From positions 173,991 through 237,990 of the forward strand of contig NZ_FOXU01000006.1 in assembly GCF_900115805.1 (NCBI RefSeq): a DNA stretch of 64,000 nucleotides, given 5' to 3'. The notes below the pieces were generated by a model. That model was not told the DNA's origin and did no database searches. It saw only the letters and a list, made by a program, of their open reading frames with translations. This document shows, piece by piece, positions 28,029-37,840 of this stretch. The number at the start of each line of letters is the position of its first letter. The stretch's first letter is position 1. The stretch is from Psychrobacillus psychrotolerans (GTDB lineage Bacteria > Bacillota > Bacilli > Bacillales_A > Planococcaceae). The position numbers and the translations under genes are program-made.

Positions 28029-29240
28029 GTGAAAAGACCAACAATTCTAGTATTAGGTGCAGGATACGGTGGACTATCTACAGTAGTAAACCTTCAAAAA
28101 TTAGTAGGTGCAAATGAAGCAGATATTACATTGATCAATAAAAATGATTATCATTATGAATCCACTTGGTTACATGAAGCTTCTGCTGGTACATTACGTC
28201 CCGATCAAGTTCGCTATGATGTGAAAAGCGTAATCCAATCTAGTAAAGTTAACTTTGTAAAAGCTACAGTTGATGCTATTGACGTTAATACTAAAAAAGT
28301 TACAACGAGTGCTGGTGAGTATACATATGACTACTTAGTTATTGGTTTAGGCTTTGAAGGAGAAACATTTGGTATTCCTGGCTTAGATAAATATGCACTT
28401 TCAATTGCTAACGTAAATGCTGCTCGTCAAATTCGTGATCATATTGAATATCAATTTGCTACTTGGTCTACTGAGGAAATACATGATGATACTCGCTTAA
28501 CTATCGTAGTAGGTGGAGCAGGATTCTCGGGTATTGAATTTTTAGGTGAACTAGGAAATCGTATTCCAGAACTTTGCAAAGAATATGATGTACCGAAAGA
28601 AAAAGTACGTGTAGTTTGTGTAGAGGCTGCTCCAATGGTTTTACCAGGATTCGATCCAGAGCTAGTTGAATATGCAGTAAGACAATTAGAGTCTAAAGGA
28701 ATTGAATTCTCTATTGGAACTCCAGTAGTTGAAGCAACTCCAGAAGGCGTAAAAATTAAAAAAGGCGAAGAAGAATTCGAATTTATCAAAGCTGGTACTG
28801 TTGTATGGGCAGCGGGAGTTCGTGGAAGTCGCTTAATCGAAACATCAGGTATTGAAAATATGCGTGCGCGCGTTAAAGTTGAAAAAGATATGAGAGCTCC
28901 TGGGTTCCCAGACGTATTCATCGTTGGTGACTGTGCTTTATTAATTAATGAAGCTATTAATCGCCCATATCCACCAACTGCTCAAATTGCGATGCAACAA
29001 GCAGTAACTGTTGCTAAAAATATTGTAGCTCTTATTAATGGTAACCCAACAGAAGAATTTGTACCCAACCTAAAAGGAGCTGTATGTTCTCTTGGAGAGC
29101 ATGACGCAATTGGGGATGTAATGGGAAGAAAACTGACAGGTACAAAAGCATCAATTATGAAAAAAGTAATCGATAATCGTGCCCTTTACATGATCGGTGG
29201 ACTTCCACTAGTAGTGAAAAAAGGTAAATTCAGCTTATAA
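28029..29240 (+). CDS. yumB: Type-II NADH dehydrogenase-like protein (YumB)
   Basis: A flavoprotein of 403 residues from the GTG at 28029, which follows aaaggtgg; the frame runs back to 28014 but without room for a ribosome site. FAD motif [16 protein letters not shown] motif [16 protein letters not shown], and [11 protein letters not shown]. It should oxidise NADH and reduce menaquinone at the inner face of the membrane. It is the second NDH-2-like gene in 4 kb; the upstream region lacks the palindrome seen at yutJ. Confidence 0.92.
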   Translation: MKRPTILVLGAGYGGLSTVVNLQKLVGANEADITLINKNDYHYESTWLHEASAGTLRPDQVRYDVKSVIQSSKVNFVKATVDAIDVNTKKVTTSAGEYTYDYLVIGLGFEGETFGIPGLDKYALSIANVNAARQIRDHIEYQFATWSTEEIHDDTRLTIVVGGAGFSGIEFLGELGNRIPELCKEYDVPKEKVRVVCVEAAPMVLPGFDPELVEYAVRQLESKGIEFSIGTPVVEATPEGVKIKKGEEEFEFIKAGTVVWAAGVRGSRLIETSGIENMRARVKVEKDMRAPGFPDVFIVGDCALLINEAINRPYPPTAQIAMQQAVTVAKNIVALINGNPTEEFVPNLKGAVCSLGEHDAIGDVMGRKLTGTKASIMKKVIDNRALYMIGGLPLVVKKGKFSL

Positions 29241-29253
29241 TATCCGTTAACTA

Positions 29254-29293
29254 TAGAAGCTCCCACTAAAATTTAGTGGGAGCTTCTATTTTG
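29254..29293 (+). terminator. Terminator of yumB
   Basis: A perfect 17-bp inverted repeat tagaagctcccactaaa with T-run; one of the longest stems in the window. Confidence 0.93.
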
Positions 29294-29473
29294 ATCATCA
29301 GTAAATTGAAATAAAAAGTATTTTATTAAGTTTCTACTAGTATTAGAGCTAGTTTTAGCCATTTACTAAGTAGAAAACTGCATTTTGTTCCTAATTATAT
29401 TACTCCTTTACAAATTATTTTGTATGTGATATATTATCTGAATATTAAGAAATATAGAGAGGAGTCGATTACA

Positions 29474-29593
29474 TTGATAAAAAAAGAGACAAAGAATACG
29501 CATTGCCCATATTGCAAAGGGGAGGGATATTTCCAACTTCGCTTAGGTGGATCTGAGACTTGTAATTGCTGTAATGGATCTGGAAGAAAGTGA
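29474..29593 (+). CDS. yuiA: YuiA-like small zinc-finger protein
   Basis: A 39-residue protein starting at TTG 29474 behind gagaggag: it contains HCPYCKGEGYF and TCNCCNGSG, two CxxC pairs of the DnaJ zinc-finger kind (CPxCxGxG). Length and motif match YuiA, which also lies just before yuiB in B. subtilis. It probably binds one zinc ion; function unknown. Confidence 0.85.
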   Translation: MIKKETKNTHCPYCKGEGYFQLRLGGSETCNCCNGSGRK

Positions 29594-29688
29594 AGAAAGT
29601 ATGACAAAAAAGTGAAAACAAATATGTTCATTGAATACTAACCTCCGTTAAGGTAAACTATTTACAGATGTTACGGAGGTTATATAAT

Positions 29689-30012
29689 ATGGAGTTTATG
29701 TTAGTTCAAATGATACTTTCAGTTGTTATATTTTTTGTCATGTTTTTTGGGATCGCTTTCTTATTGAATATGTTACTTCGTATGACATGGTTCATGGCCA
29801 TTCTTTATCCGATTGTTGTGGTATTAATCATCGATGAAGTTAGATTTTTTGATTACTTTACAAAACCAGGTTCAGCTTTCTCCGCTCTAGGGGAAAAAAT
29901 TGTTTCTCTTCATGCGGCTGATATTATAATATTAGCTGGCGGACTCGTTGGTACTATTGCAGCAGGCTTTGTCATAAAATTTTTAAGAAAAAATGGATAT
30001 CAGATGTTTTAA
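29689..30012 (+). CDS. yuiB: YuiB-like membrane protein
   Basis: A 107-residue membrane protein with three hydrophobic segments (residues about 5-30, 32-50 and 80-97). Start is ATG 29689, behind acggaggt; the in-frame ATG at 29668 lies upstream of that site. Matches YuiB by order and pattern (FVMFFGIAFLLNMLLRMTWFMA). Function unknown. Confidence 0.85.
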   Translation: MEFMLVQMILSVVIFFVMFFGIAFLLNMLLRMTWFMAILYPIVVVLIIDEVRFFDYFTKPGSAFSALGEKIVSLHAADIIILAGGLVGTIAAGFVIKFLRKNGYQMF

Positions 30013-30016
30013 TAGA

Positions 30017-30058
30017 AAAGGATGGCTCCATAATGGAGCCATCCTTTTCTTTGTTTGG
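30017..30058. terminator. Bidirectional terminator between yuiB and yuiD
   Basis: Arms aaaaggatggctcc and ggagccatcctttt, perfect, T-runs on both sides. Confidence 0.92.
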
Positions 30059-30064
30059 TTTTTC

Positions 30065-30550
30065 CTATAGTAGAAAGTTATAAATGATTACGGAAATTAG
30101 TATTCCAGTTATAGCACCCATAAAAACTTCAATTGGTTTATGACCAAGTAACGTTTTAAGCTCTTCTAACTTTTCATCATTTTTTTTATGTGACCATTCT
30201 TTGGTTTGTTCAACGAATAGTTGAAAGTCAAGACGCATTTGATTGATCATAATTGCTTGTTGACCTGCTTGAAAACGGACACCCGTTGCATCGAACATAA
30301 CAATTACTGCAAATACCGTAGCAACTGCAAATAATGTTGAATCGAGTCCTGTTTCAAAAGCTATTGCCGTACATAAAGATGTAACAGCAGCTGAGTGAGA
30401 ACTAGGCATCCCACCAGTAGAAGTGAATAGCGACCAATCTAATTTTCTCGTCATTAAAAAGTGAATCGGAATTTTGACGAATTGTGCAAAGAAAATAGAA
30501 AAAAGTGCAGCTAGTAGTGGAGTGTTTTGGAGGATTGCCAAAGTAGACAC
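30065..30550 (-). CDS. yuiD: YuiD-like PAP2-related membrane protein
   Basis: A 161-residue DUF212 membrane protein (divergent PAP2 family). The motif GGMPSSHSAAVTSL is the SxxH signature of acid phosphatase/haloperoxidase-like folds, and MFDATGVRFQAGQQA is characteristic of the family. Four or five membrane segments. Substrate unknown. Confidence 0.92.
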   Translation of the reverse strand: MSTLAILQNTPLLAALFSIFFAQFVKIPIHFLMTRKLDWSLFTSTGGMPSSHSAAVTSLCTAIAFETGLDSTLFAVATVFAVIVMFDATGVRFQAGQQAIMINQMRLDFQLFVEQTKEWSHKKNDEKLEELKTLLGHKPIEVFMGAITGILISVIIYNFLL

Positions 30551-30664
30551 CGCCTTTCATTTTGAACTTATATTATTGATAGTATAACACACTCCTACTA
30601 GTCGAAAAATAAGTAAGGTTCCTATATAATAAGATTATATCCGAAAATAGTAGGGGGAAAAATA

Positions 30665-32167
30665 ATGATCATCCATACAAATGAAGTATTGTTTGAAGAA
30701 GTACAATCTGAAACTCTTGTAGTGGCAGTTTCAAAGCATGTAGAAAACACACCGAAATGGGATACTTTCTTAAAGAGCTTTGGCGAGCATATTGGAGATT
30801 GGGTAAAAAGTGGGGATATCTCCACCGATTTAAAGAAAATCGTTAAAATTCCTGTTTCTAACCATGAATCCGTAAAAAGAGTACTGTTTGTAGGTATAGG
30901 TGATCGTAAACAATTAACACAAGAACGACTTCGCGAAGCATTTGGCCTTGTTGGGAAAGAATTACTAGTTAGTAAACCTGAATCACTAGGAATCTGGCTT
31001 CCTTCATTTACAACGGATGCTATAACTGTAGCAGATGTAGCTTATTTAGCAGCTGAAGGTATTGGCATGGGTTCATTTACATATGAAGGGTATAAAACAT
31101 CTTCTAATGTTCCGGACTACTATCTGCCATCTATTGAACTTTTGATGGACGAAGAGGATGAAGAGATCGTCTCGTATTTTGAAGTGGGAACTATTTATGC
31201 AGATGCGGTAAATGAAGCAAGAATTCTTGTGAACACGCCTGGTAATGTGCTGACTTCTACTCAGTTGGGTGAATATGCAAGAGAATTGGGCGAAACATAC
31301 GGATTCGAAACTGAAATACTGGGCAAGAAAGAAATTGAGGAGCTTGGAATGGGCGCACTTCTTGCTGTAAACCAAGGATCAGTTGAAGAACCAAGACTTA
31401 TCGCATTAAAATATCAAGCAACAGACGACTGGACAGATGTTGTAGGGTTAGTAGGGAAAGGTATCACTTTTGATACAGGTGGATACTCTATTAAAACGAA
31501 AACTGGCATCGTTGGGATGAAAGGAGATATGGGAGGAGCTGCGGCCGTTTTAGGTGCAATGCAAATCATTGGTGAGCTTCGTCCAAACAAAAATGTTATT
31601 GCTATTATTGCTTCTACAGACAATATGATTTCAGGCAATGCCTTCAAACCAGATGATGTTATTACATCCATGAGTGGTAAAACGATTGAAATTTTAAATA
31701 CAGATGCAGAAGGTCGTTTAGTTCTAGCAGATGCTGTTACATATGCTAAGCAACAAGGTGCGAACTATATTGTAGATGTTGCGACATTAACTGGTGGCGT
31801 TATAACAGCATTAGGATACGATAAAACCGGTGCATTAACGAACAATGAAGAGTTCTTCGAGACATTCATGGAATCTTCATTAGAAACAGGAGAATTCGTT
31901 TGGAGACTGCCTCTAACTGAAAACGATAAAAAACGTATTCGTAAAAGTGATGTAGCAGATCTAAATAATTCACCTGGTGGAGATGGCCATATGATATTCG
32001 GTGGTGGATTTGTTGGGGAATTTGTGGAGGAAACTCCGTGGATTCATTTGGATATTGCGGGTACATCTGATACAAAATCAGCTCATGACTTTGGACCAAA
32101 AGGTGGTACGGGGGTAATGGTACGTACACTAGCAACATTAGTAGAAAGAATGGCAGAAGAAGAGTAG
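30665..32167 (+). CDS. pepA: Leucyl aminopeptidase (M17)
   Basis: A 500-residue cytosolic M17 metallo-aminopeptidase. The catalytic C-terminal domain has VGKGITFDTGGYSIK, DMGGAAAVLG and the signature NTDAEGRLVLADAVTYA. The acidic dinuclear metal ligands and the GGxxxK lysine are in place. It releases N-terminal residues, most readily leucine, from peptides. In B. subtilis this position is yuiE. Confidence 0.95.
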   Translation: MIIHTNEVLFEEVQSETLVVAVSKHVENTPKWDTFLKSFGEHIGDWVKSGDISTDLKKIVKIPVSNHESVKRVLFVGIGDRKQLTQERLREAFGLVGKELLVSKPESLGIWLPSFTTDAITVADVAYLAAEGIGMGSFTYEGYKTSSNVPDYYLPSIELLMDEEDEEIVSYFEVGTIYADAVNEARILVNTPGNVLTSTQLGEYARELGETYGFETEILGKKEIEELGMGALLAVNQGSVEEPRLIALKYQATDDWTDVVGLVGKGITFDTGGYSIKTKTGIVGMKGDMGGAAAVLGAMQIIGELRPNKNVIAIIASTDNMISGNAFKPDDVITSMSGKTIEILNTDAEGRLVLADAVTYAKQQGANYIVDVATLTGGVITALGYDKTGALTNNEEFFETFMESSLETGEFVWRLPLTENDKKRIRKSDVADLNNSPGGDGHMIFGGGFVGEFVEETPWIHLDIAGTSDTKSAHDFGPKGGTGVMVRTLATLVERMAEEE

Positions 32168-32233
32168 GACGTAGGGCAAACACACAGCCTCGCTTTCCCT
32201 AGTGGCATACACTGAGGGGAAAGGAGGAGTAAC

Positions 32234-32491
32234 ATGGTAAGATTGCGCGGAGGTTATAGAGGACCCGGCTATGGTGGTTACAGAGGTCCAGGATTTGGAG
32301 GCATAGGAGGCATAGGAGGCATAGGAGGCTTCGGAGGCTTTGGTGGCCCGTTTGTAGGGGGCTTACTCGGAAGTTTTGTAGGTTCTGCATTATACGGAGG
32401 TGTTGGTGGATATAGGCAACCATATCCATATTATCCTTATCCTAATTACTATCCATATTCACCATATCCTTTTTATGGTGGTTATTACTAA
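32234..32491 (+). CDS. Gly/Tyr/Pro-rich small protein
   Basis: An 85-residue low-complexity protein: a Gly-rich half (GFGGIGGIGGIGGFGGFGG) and a Tyr/Pro-rich half (YPYYPYPNYYPYSPYPF). The Gly part is encoded by a 9-bp direct repeat, ggaggcata three times and two variants (32297-32341), which could vary in copy number. Composition resembles spore-coat or surface-adhesive proteins, which is inference only. Ribosome site aaaggaggag before the ATG and a terminator behind support a real gene. Confidence 0.78.
   Translation: MVRLRGGYRGPGYGGYRGPGFGGIGGIGGIGGFGGFGGPFVGGLLGSFVGSALYGGVGGYRQPYPYYPYPNYYPYSPYPFYGGYY
32297..32341 (+). repeat. 9-bp in-frame tandem repeat inside the Gly-rich gene
   Basis: Five copies of ggaggcNNN; the first three are identical (ggaggcata). 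Copy-number change by slippage would add or remove Gly-Gly-Ile without a frameshift. Confidence 0.88.
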
Positions 32492-32508
32492 TAAAATTAA
32501 TACTGGTA

Positions 32509-32556
32509 AAAAAGCTTCTGTATCCTCGGTTAATCCTTGGGTACAGAAGCTTTATT
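32509..32556 (+). terminator. Terminator of the Gly-rich gene
   Basis: Arms aaagcttctgtatcc and gggtacagaagcttt with T-rich tail. Confidence 0.88.
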
Positions 32557-32702
32557 TTATTTATAGTGTAGATTAAGCTTAAGTAAAAATAAGAGGTCTA
32601 GAATCGATTATTTCTCCCAATGAAGGGGGGATATGTCGAATGGGACCGAAAAAGGAGAGGTGAGAGGTTCGTTTGAATTTATTTATGACCTAGTCCTATT
32701 TA

Positions 32703-32742
32703 AAAAACAAATTGGTAGAAATTCTACCAATTTGCTTTTTAA
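32703..32742. terminator. Terminator downstream of pdaC (bidirectional)
   Basis: Perfect arms caaattggtagaa and ttctaccaatttg with T-runs on both sides. Confidence 0.85.
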
Positions 32743-32780
32743 AAATCGAGTATTAATTTTCCAGTATTTCATTGTATCAA

Positions 32781-34250
32781 TCATTCAAGTTCCGATACGG
32801 TTACAAATGTATATCCTTCGCTGATCAAATATACAAGTACATCTTCTAGTCCTTGAGCAGTCGATAAATGTATATCATGCATTAAAATGGTGCTTCCATC
32901 ATGAACACTGCTCTTCACAGATACTAATAACTGAGAGGCATCACGGTGTTTCCAATCAAGTGTATCTACGTCCCATAATACAACTGGTAAGTTCAAAATG
33001 TTCACCAAATCATCATTAAAAGCACCGTAGGGAGGACGAAAAACAGTAGGTTCCTGTCCAGTGGATTGTTCGATGATGTTATTTGTTTTGGAAACCTCTT
33101 CCAAGATTGCATCAGTGGTCATATTAGTCAATTTTGCATGAGTCCATGTGTGATTGCCAAGCTCATGTCCGGCTTTCAACACATCGCTAGCAATCTCCGG
33201 GTAGAATTCTACTCTGCTCCCAAGCATAAAGAATGTCGCTTTTGCATCATACTTTGCTAAAGTTGTAAGAATACTAGGTGTAACTTTTGGATCTGGTCCA
33301 TCATCAAAAGTTAAAGCAACTCGCTTCGTTTTAGTATCATCAATTTGTAGGTCAACTTGAGTTGAAGTCTCATCTTTACTGTTTTCTTCCACTTGAACAT
33401 CCACAGAACTATCTTCTACAGGAGGTTTCGGCAATCTATCCACTGAATTATCAAGCTTATAAGGTGCAAGCAGTTGTTCGTTTAACTCGGAAAGGGGGAC
33501 AGCGATAATCGGTGCACCTGCCACCCCGCTAGCAATCTCATACTCATCAAAATAGATAACAAGTGTATCGTCTATTATTGCAAACTGTTCAAAGTTACCC
33601 CACCTAGGTTCGGTAGCTAGCAACATTTCCTCTTCTTGCACCTGATCTTTCAGGCTGGGGTCTTTCTTAATATTATCTCGTACAAGTGATGAAAGCTTTA
33701 CCAGATTAGATTCATCATCTCCAAATAGATCATTTATCCCTATAATTTTTTCTGATTCGGGGTGAAAATTAACCGTATTAAATTCTGTATATCCATTTGC
33801 TCCTCCAGTATACATTCCGGTAATCATAACAAATGAAAAAGAGCCTGAGGTATGTGGAAATATTTCAAATGCGATGTTCAATTCACCAGGGATCTTACTA
33901 CCGATCCGTTTATTTTCTTGCATGGTGCTTAAATAAGTGTCAACTTGTTCATCTATGTATTTTTTGATATGTACATTGAATGCTTCTACTTTGCTATGTG
34001 GGTATTGTATTGAATAAGGCGAATACTCTTCATTTGACACCTCCGTTTTAATAAGTATTCCAGGAAAAGCTGATTCTTTAGTAGAATCTTCTTTTGTTAT
34101 TTTTGTATTTTTTCCATTGCCGCTAGTTTGGTTTGCATTGCCCTTTGTTGAGGAACTGAGTAGGATAAAGCTCATGCTCAGAAGTGCAATTAAACCAATA
34201 CAAGCAACCTCAATCCAAAGGCGCCGTTTTTTGTTAGGGAATTTGTTCAT
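32781..34250 (-). CDS. pdaC: Membrane-anchored polysaccharide deacetylase (PdaC-like)
   Basis: A 489-residue protein: N-terminal transmembrane anchor (about 10-32), a linker, DUF4163 and DUF3298 domains (about 70-275), and a C-terminal NodB deacetylase domain (about 305-489). Metal and catalytic motifs are ALTFDDGPD, GNHTWTHAKL and RPPYGAFN. This architecture is that of B. subtilis PdaC (YjeA), which deacetylates N-acetylmuramic acid in peptidoglycan. The active domain lies outside the membrane. Monocistronic. Confidence 0.88.
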   Translation of the reverse strand: MNKFPNKKRRLWIEVACIGLIALLSMSFILLSSSTKGNANQTSGNGKNTKITKEDSTKESAFPGILIKTEVSNEEYSPYSIQYPHSKVEAFNVHIKKYIDEQVDTYLSTMQENKRIGSKIPGELNIAFEIFPHTSGSFSFVMITGMYTGGANGYTEFNTVNFHPESEKIIGINDLFGDDESNLVKLSSLVRDNIKKDPSLKDQVQEEEMLLATEPRWGNFEQFAIIDDTLVIYFDEYEIASGVAGAPIIAVPLSELNEQLLAPYKLDNSVDRLPKPPVEDSSVDVQVEENSKDETSTQVDLQIDDTKTKRVALTFDDGPDPKVTPSILTTLAKYDAKATFFMLGSRVEFYPEIASDVLKAGHELGNHTWTHAKLTNMTTDAILEEVSKTNNIIEQSTGQEPTVFRPPYGAFNDDLVNILNLPVVLWDVDTLDWKHRDASQLLVSVKSSVHDGSTILMHDIHLSTAQGLEDVLVYLISEGYTFVTVSELE

Positions 34251-34431
34251 AGATGTTATTCTCCTTTATTATTTTTCAACTTCACATTATAAATTAATAT
34301 ACTACTATTTAGACGGGTGATCAGGTAAAAAAGTTTGCTAAAATAATAATTTCTAGGAAATTTATATTTCTTTATGATAAATATTACGAATAAAGCACGA
34401 GAGAGCGCGATTTCAAACTATTAATTCATAA

Positions 34432-34468
34432 AAAAAAGCATGTTTTGAATTTTTTCAAAACATGCTCG
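34432..34468 (-). terminator. Terminator of the mrp operon
   Basis: On the minus strand gagcatgttttgaa and ttcaaaacatgct form a perfect hairpin, followed by eight T. Confidence 0.93.
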
Positions 34469-34491
34469 TTAGATTTAATATTAAACAGCTC

Positions 34492-34854
34492 TTATTGAAG
34501 CTTTTCTCTTTTCTTTTTAATCACATCAGCTAGATCATCTCTGACTGTTTGATCGGAAAGTTTTACACCTGATAGATAAGCTGCACGACCCATCATATGA
34601 CCTCCTACTGGTCCGGTGATGAAGAGAAAGGCAATCCCTAATAATATTCTAGAATTGAAATGACCTTCGATTAGCCAAAAATGAAGGAAGACCCCTAGCA
34701 GAATACTCATAACCCCTAAAGTGGCGCTTTTTGACGCGGCATGAGCTCTGGAGAATGCATCGGGTAGACGTATTAAACCAATTGCAGTTACTAAGATGAA
34801 GATGGTTCCAAAGGAAATTGTAGCAATGATAAGTATATTAGCTATTACGGTCAC
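34492..34854 (-). CDS. mrpG: Mrp Na+/H+ antiporter subunit G
   Basis: A 120-residue MrpG/PhaG membrane protein with three hydrophobic segments and the family pattern LIRLPDAFSRAHAASKSATLG. Last gene of mrpABCDEFG; it overlaps mrpF by 17 bp. Confidence 0.95.
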   Translation of the reverse strand: MTVIANILIIATISFGTIFILVTAIGLIRLPDAFSRAHAASKSATLGVMSILLGVFLHFWLIEGHFNSRILLGIAFLFITGPVGGHMMGRAAYLSGVKLSDQTVRDDLADVIKKKREKLQ

Positions 34855-35119
34855 GTTGAATGATTTCTCCCTTCTCCGTGAATTTAGAAAATGCCACTGT
34901 TCCTATAAAGGATAGAACAGCTAGTAATAATATAACTTCTAAGAAAAAGACGGTATCAAAGAGTATGGATATAAGCCCGATCAGCGTTATAAGTCCTACT
35001 CCTATTGCATCTAACGCAATAACACGGTCAGGTGTAGACGGACCTTTTACTAGACGATAAACAAAGGCGAGGATAGACAAACTGATTAACACTACTATTA
35101 CCCAGAGAAAGGTTATCAT
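34838..35119 (-). CDS. mrpF: Mrp Na+/H+ antiporter subunit F
   Basis: A 93-residue MrpF with three membrane segments and the conserved RLVKGPSTPDRVIALDAI stretch that carries the essential Asp. Overlaps mrpE by 4 bp (ATGA). Confidence 0.95.
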   Translation of the reverse strand: MITFLWVIVVLISLSILAFVYRLVKGPSTPDRVIALDAIGVGLITLIGLISILFDTVFFLEVILLLAVLSFIGTVAFSKFTEKGEIIQRDRNS

Positions 35120-35595
35120 GATCTGCTCACCTCCAAAATGGCTTTTTCAAACGTATTTCGAATTGAATCTATTGCTTCATCAATATCTTCAAAGTCTAGC
35201 GAATGGATGTATAGTGTTTTATTGTCGTCTGAAATGTCGATAACTACGGTGCCTGGTGTTAATGTGATCAAACTAGACAAAAGGGTAATCTCCCAATCTT
35301 GTTCGAGTACTGTCGGCATTGCAAAGATCGCCGGACGAATAGGCATAGTTGGTTGGATGATTAACTTTAAAACAGAGAAATTGGACATGACAAGTTCCTT
35401 TAGGAAAAGGCTAGTTAACTTCACAACAGCCCACAGACGATCCATATAAAATCGAGAGCTAAAGGATTTACGTAGCATGAACAGCATTAGTAAACCAATT
35501 AAATAACCGACTATAAATGTCGTAGGCTTAAATGACACGGATAGGAACATCCAAGTAAGTGCTATTAATACATTCAATAAAATTTGAAAAGCCAT
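35116..35595 (-). CDS. mrpE: Mrp Na+/H+ antiporter subunit E
   Basis: A 159-residue MrpE. It has two N-terminal hydrophobic segments and a soluble C-terminal part with TLTPGTVVIDISDDNKTLYIH. MrpE is needed for assembly and stability of the complex. One base separates it from mrpD. Confidence 0.95.
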   Translation of the reverse strand: MAFQILLNVLIALTWMFLSVSFKPTTFIVGYLIGLLMLFMLRKSFSSRFYMDRLWAVVKLTSLFLKELVMSNFSVLKLIIQPTMPIRPAIFAMPTVLEQDWEITLLSSLITLTPGTVVIDISDDNKTLYIHSLDFEDIDEAIDSIRNTFEKAILEVSRS

Positions 35596-35596
35596 A

Positions 35597-37093
35597 TTAT
35601 TTCACCCCTTCAAATACAGCGTCAATATATAGAGAAGGATCAAGGAGCACATTTGTGGCATCTCCCATAAATGGTACCAAGTATTCTGCACCAACACCAT
35701 ATAGAACAGTAATAGTAGCTAATGTTATAGCAGGAGCTAATAAATGACGGTACTTTTTATCACTAATAAGATGTTCTCCTTTTTCTTCCCCCCAGAATGC
35801 GTAAATGAAAATACGAATGACTGAAAGTAGAACTATAAGACTGGAAGCTAGTATGAAAATACTTTGCCATAATAGATCTCCTTCAAAACCACCTTGTACG
35901 ATTAAAAGTTTCCCTATAAAACCACTGAGAGGGGGGATACCAGCCAGTCCGAATGCAACAACTAAGTAAACCCAGCCTAACATAGGGTAACGCTTCATGA
36001 GTCCTCCCATTTTCCGTAAATCTGACGTTCCAGTTATCTTAATAATAATTCCTATTAATAAGAACAAAGCGCCTTTTATGAGAATATCATGGATCAAATA
36101 AAACACAGATCCCATCATTCCACTTTCATTCATCACGGAGGCTCCAAACAATATAACACCTACTGCTATCACGATATTGTATATAATAATCTGTTTGACA
36201 TCGAAATAGGCTAATGCCCCAATGCAACCTACAACAATAGTAAGGATGGACAGTATCATTAACAAAGTATGTGTATACCCAACATCGGTGGTGAAAAACA
36301 GAGTATAAGTTCGCATAATTGCGTATACTCCTACTTTTGTGAGCAATGCACCGAACAGTGCAATCACTGGGATAGGTGGCGCTGCATATGATCCTGGTAG
36401 CCAGAAAAATAATGGGAATATACCACCTTTAATCCCAAATACGATGAGGAATAATACAGCTATCACTGTCACAATTCCTGATGGACCTATTTCTGCAAGC
36501 TTCACAGAGATGTCTGCCATATTCAGTGTTCCGACTACGGAATACAAATAACCTACAGTAATAACAAACAATGAGGAAGATACAATATTTACGATTATGT
36601 ATTTGATAGATTCTTTTAATTGAACCTTTTCTCCTCCTAATACAATTAGAACATATGAGGACATTAACAACACTTCAAAGAATACAAACATATTGAAAAT
36701 ATCGCCTGTAGTAAATGCACCGTTTACACCTGTGAGCATGAATAGTATGGCAGGGTAGTAGAAAGCCTTTTCTCGTGCCTCTCCTATAGAGCTAAAGCTA
36801 TACCACACTACAAAGAACGCAATAAGTAGAGAAGATGTAACCAACATTGCAGAGAACATATCCGAGACCATTGTAATTCCGAATGGTGGTGCCCAACTGC
36901 CTAAAGTAAGTGCTTGTACACCATCTACTTTTACTTTGTAAAGTAAGACAAAGGAAGAAGCTAAAGCAAATAGTAAACCAATCATCGTTACAATTCGTTG
37001 CGCTTTCACTTTTTTCGGGAATAGTAATAGAACAGCAGCAAACAGGAAAGGAATTAGGACAGGAAATAATAATAAGTTAATCATTGTCTTCAT
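35597..37093 (-). CDS. mrpD: Mrp Na+/H+ antiporter subunit D
   Basis: A 498-residue proton-channel subunit homologous to complex I NuoM/NuoN, with about 14 transmembrane helices. It has the conserved GGEKVQLKESIKYIIVN helix-5 region with its Glu, and the Lys-containing helix FGIKGGIFPLFFWLPG. It cooperates with MrpA in H+ and Na+ movement. Confidence 0.96.
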   Translation of the reverse strand: MKTMINLLLFPVLIPFLFAAVLLLFPKKVKAQRIVTMIGLLFALASSFVLLYKVKVDGVQALTLGSWAPPFGITMVSDMFSAMLVTSSLLIAFFVVWYSFSSIGEAREKAFYYPAILFMLTGVNGAFTTGDIFNMFVFFEVLLMSSYVLIVLGGEKVQLKESIKYIIVNIVSSSLFVITVGYLYSVVGTLNMADISVKLAEIGPSGIVTVIAVLFLIVFGIKGGIFPLFFWLPGSYAAPPIPVIALFGALLTKVGVYAIMRTYTLFFTTDVGYTHTLLMILSILTIVVGCIGALAYFDVKQIIIYNIVIAVGVILFGASVMNESGMMGSVFYLIHDILIKGALFLLIGIIIKITGTSDLRKMGGLMKRYPMLGWVYLVVAFGLAGIPPLSGFIGKLLIVQGGFEGDLLWQSIFILASSLIVLLSVIRIFIYAFWGEEKGEHLISDKKYRHLLAPAITLATITVLYGVGAEYLVPFMGDATNVLLDPSLYIDAVFEGVK

Positions 37094-37418
37094 TTCCTTT
37101 CATCAAATCCATATTGTCGGTACCAACAACTTTATATGCACGATAAGCTAAAACGAGAGAAAATGCAGTCACTCCAAAGCTAATCACAATCGCGGTTAAG
37201 ATAAGTGCCTGTGGCAAAGGATCGGCATAATCAGTGATGCCATCTGCTAATACTGGAGCAGATTTCCCGCCTAATCCACCCATAGTCAGCAACAGTAAAT
37301 GAGTTCCGTGACTTAGTAAACCTGTGCCAATTATTATACGTAACAAGCTTCTAGAAAGTATTAAATAGACGGCAGCCATAAATAGAAAGCCGATTAAAAT
37401 GGACATGAGGATCTCCAT
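37077..37418 (-). CDS. mrpC: Mrp Na+/H+ antiporter subunit C
   Basis: A 113-residue NuoK-like subunit with three helices (GLLSHGTHLLLLTMGG; DPLPQALILTAIVISFGVTAF). Overlaps mrpD by 17 bp and mrpB by one base. Confidence 0.96.
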   Translation of the reverse strand: MEILMSILIGFLFMAAVYLILSRSLLRIIIGTGLLSHGTHLLLLTMGGLGGKSAPVLADGITDYADPLPQALILTAIVISFGVTAFSLVLAYRAYKVVGTDNMDLMKGNEDND

Positions 37419-37840
37419 TATTCATCTCCTCCTATCATTTGAATGATGTTCATCGTAACGCCTACCACTACTAAGTATACGCCTGTATCAAAAAACATAG
37501 CTGTATGAATAGAGGTTTCACCAAGTAATGGTAAGTTAAAGTAATCATAGACATGAGTGAAGAAAGGAACATTAAAGAAAATGGATCCTGCTGCAGTAAA
37601 TAGGGCTATTAATAATCCTATAGCAGTAATTAAGGTGTAATTAATCGGAAGCATGTCTTGTACAGTTTTCAAATCAAAGGCTAACATCAGTAAAACGATT
37701 CCACTAGACATGACTAATCCGCCTACAAATCCTCCCCCAGGTGTATAGTGACCTGCAAAAAAGATATGAATGGAAAATAGAAAGATGATGAAAAATACTA
37801 ATTTCGTAGTAGTCTGGATTATTAAATCATTTGTTTTCAA
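37418..37840 (-). CDS. mrpB: Mrp Na+/H+ antiporter subunit B
   Basis: A 140-residue membrane protein with four helices and the family motif GHYTPGGGFVGGLVMSSGIVLLMLAFD. It overlaps mrpA by 14 bp. Confidence 0.96.
   Translation of the reverse strand: MKTNDLIIQTTTKLVFFIIFLFSIHIFFAGHYTPGGGFVGGLVMSSGIVLLMLAFDLKTVQDMLPINYTLITAIGLLIALFTAAGSIFFNVPFFTHVYDYFNLPLLGETSIHTAMFFDTGVYLVVVGVTMNIIQMIGGDE

Noticed and set aside
32633..32824. A 63-codon plus-strand frame (contains SFEFIYDLV)
   Set aside because: It runs through a terminator hairpin and into the end of pdaC on the other strand. The resemblance to a transposase N-terminal segment is too short to rely on.
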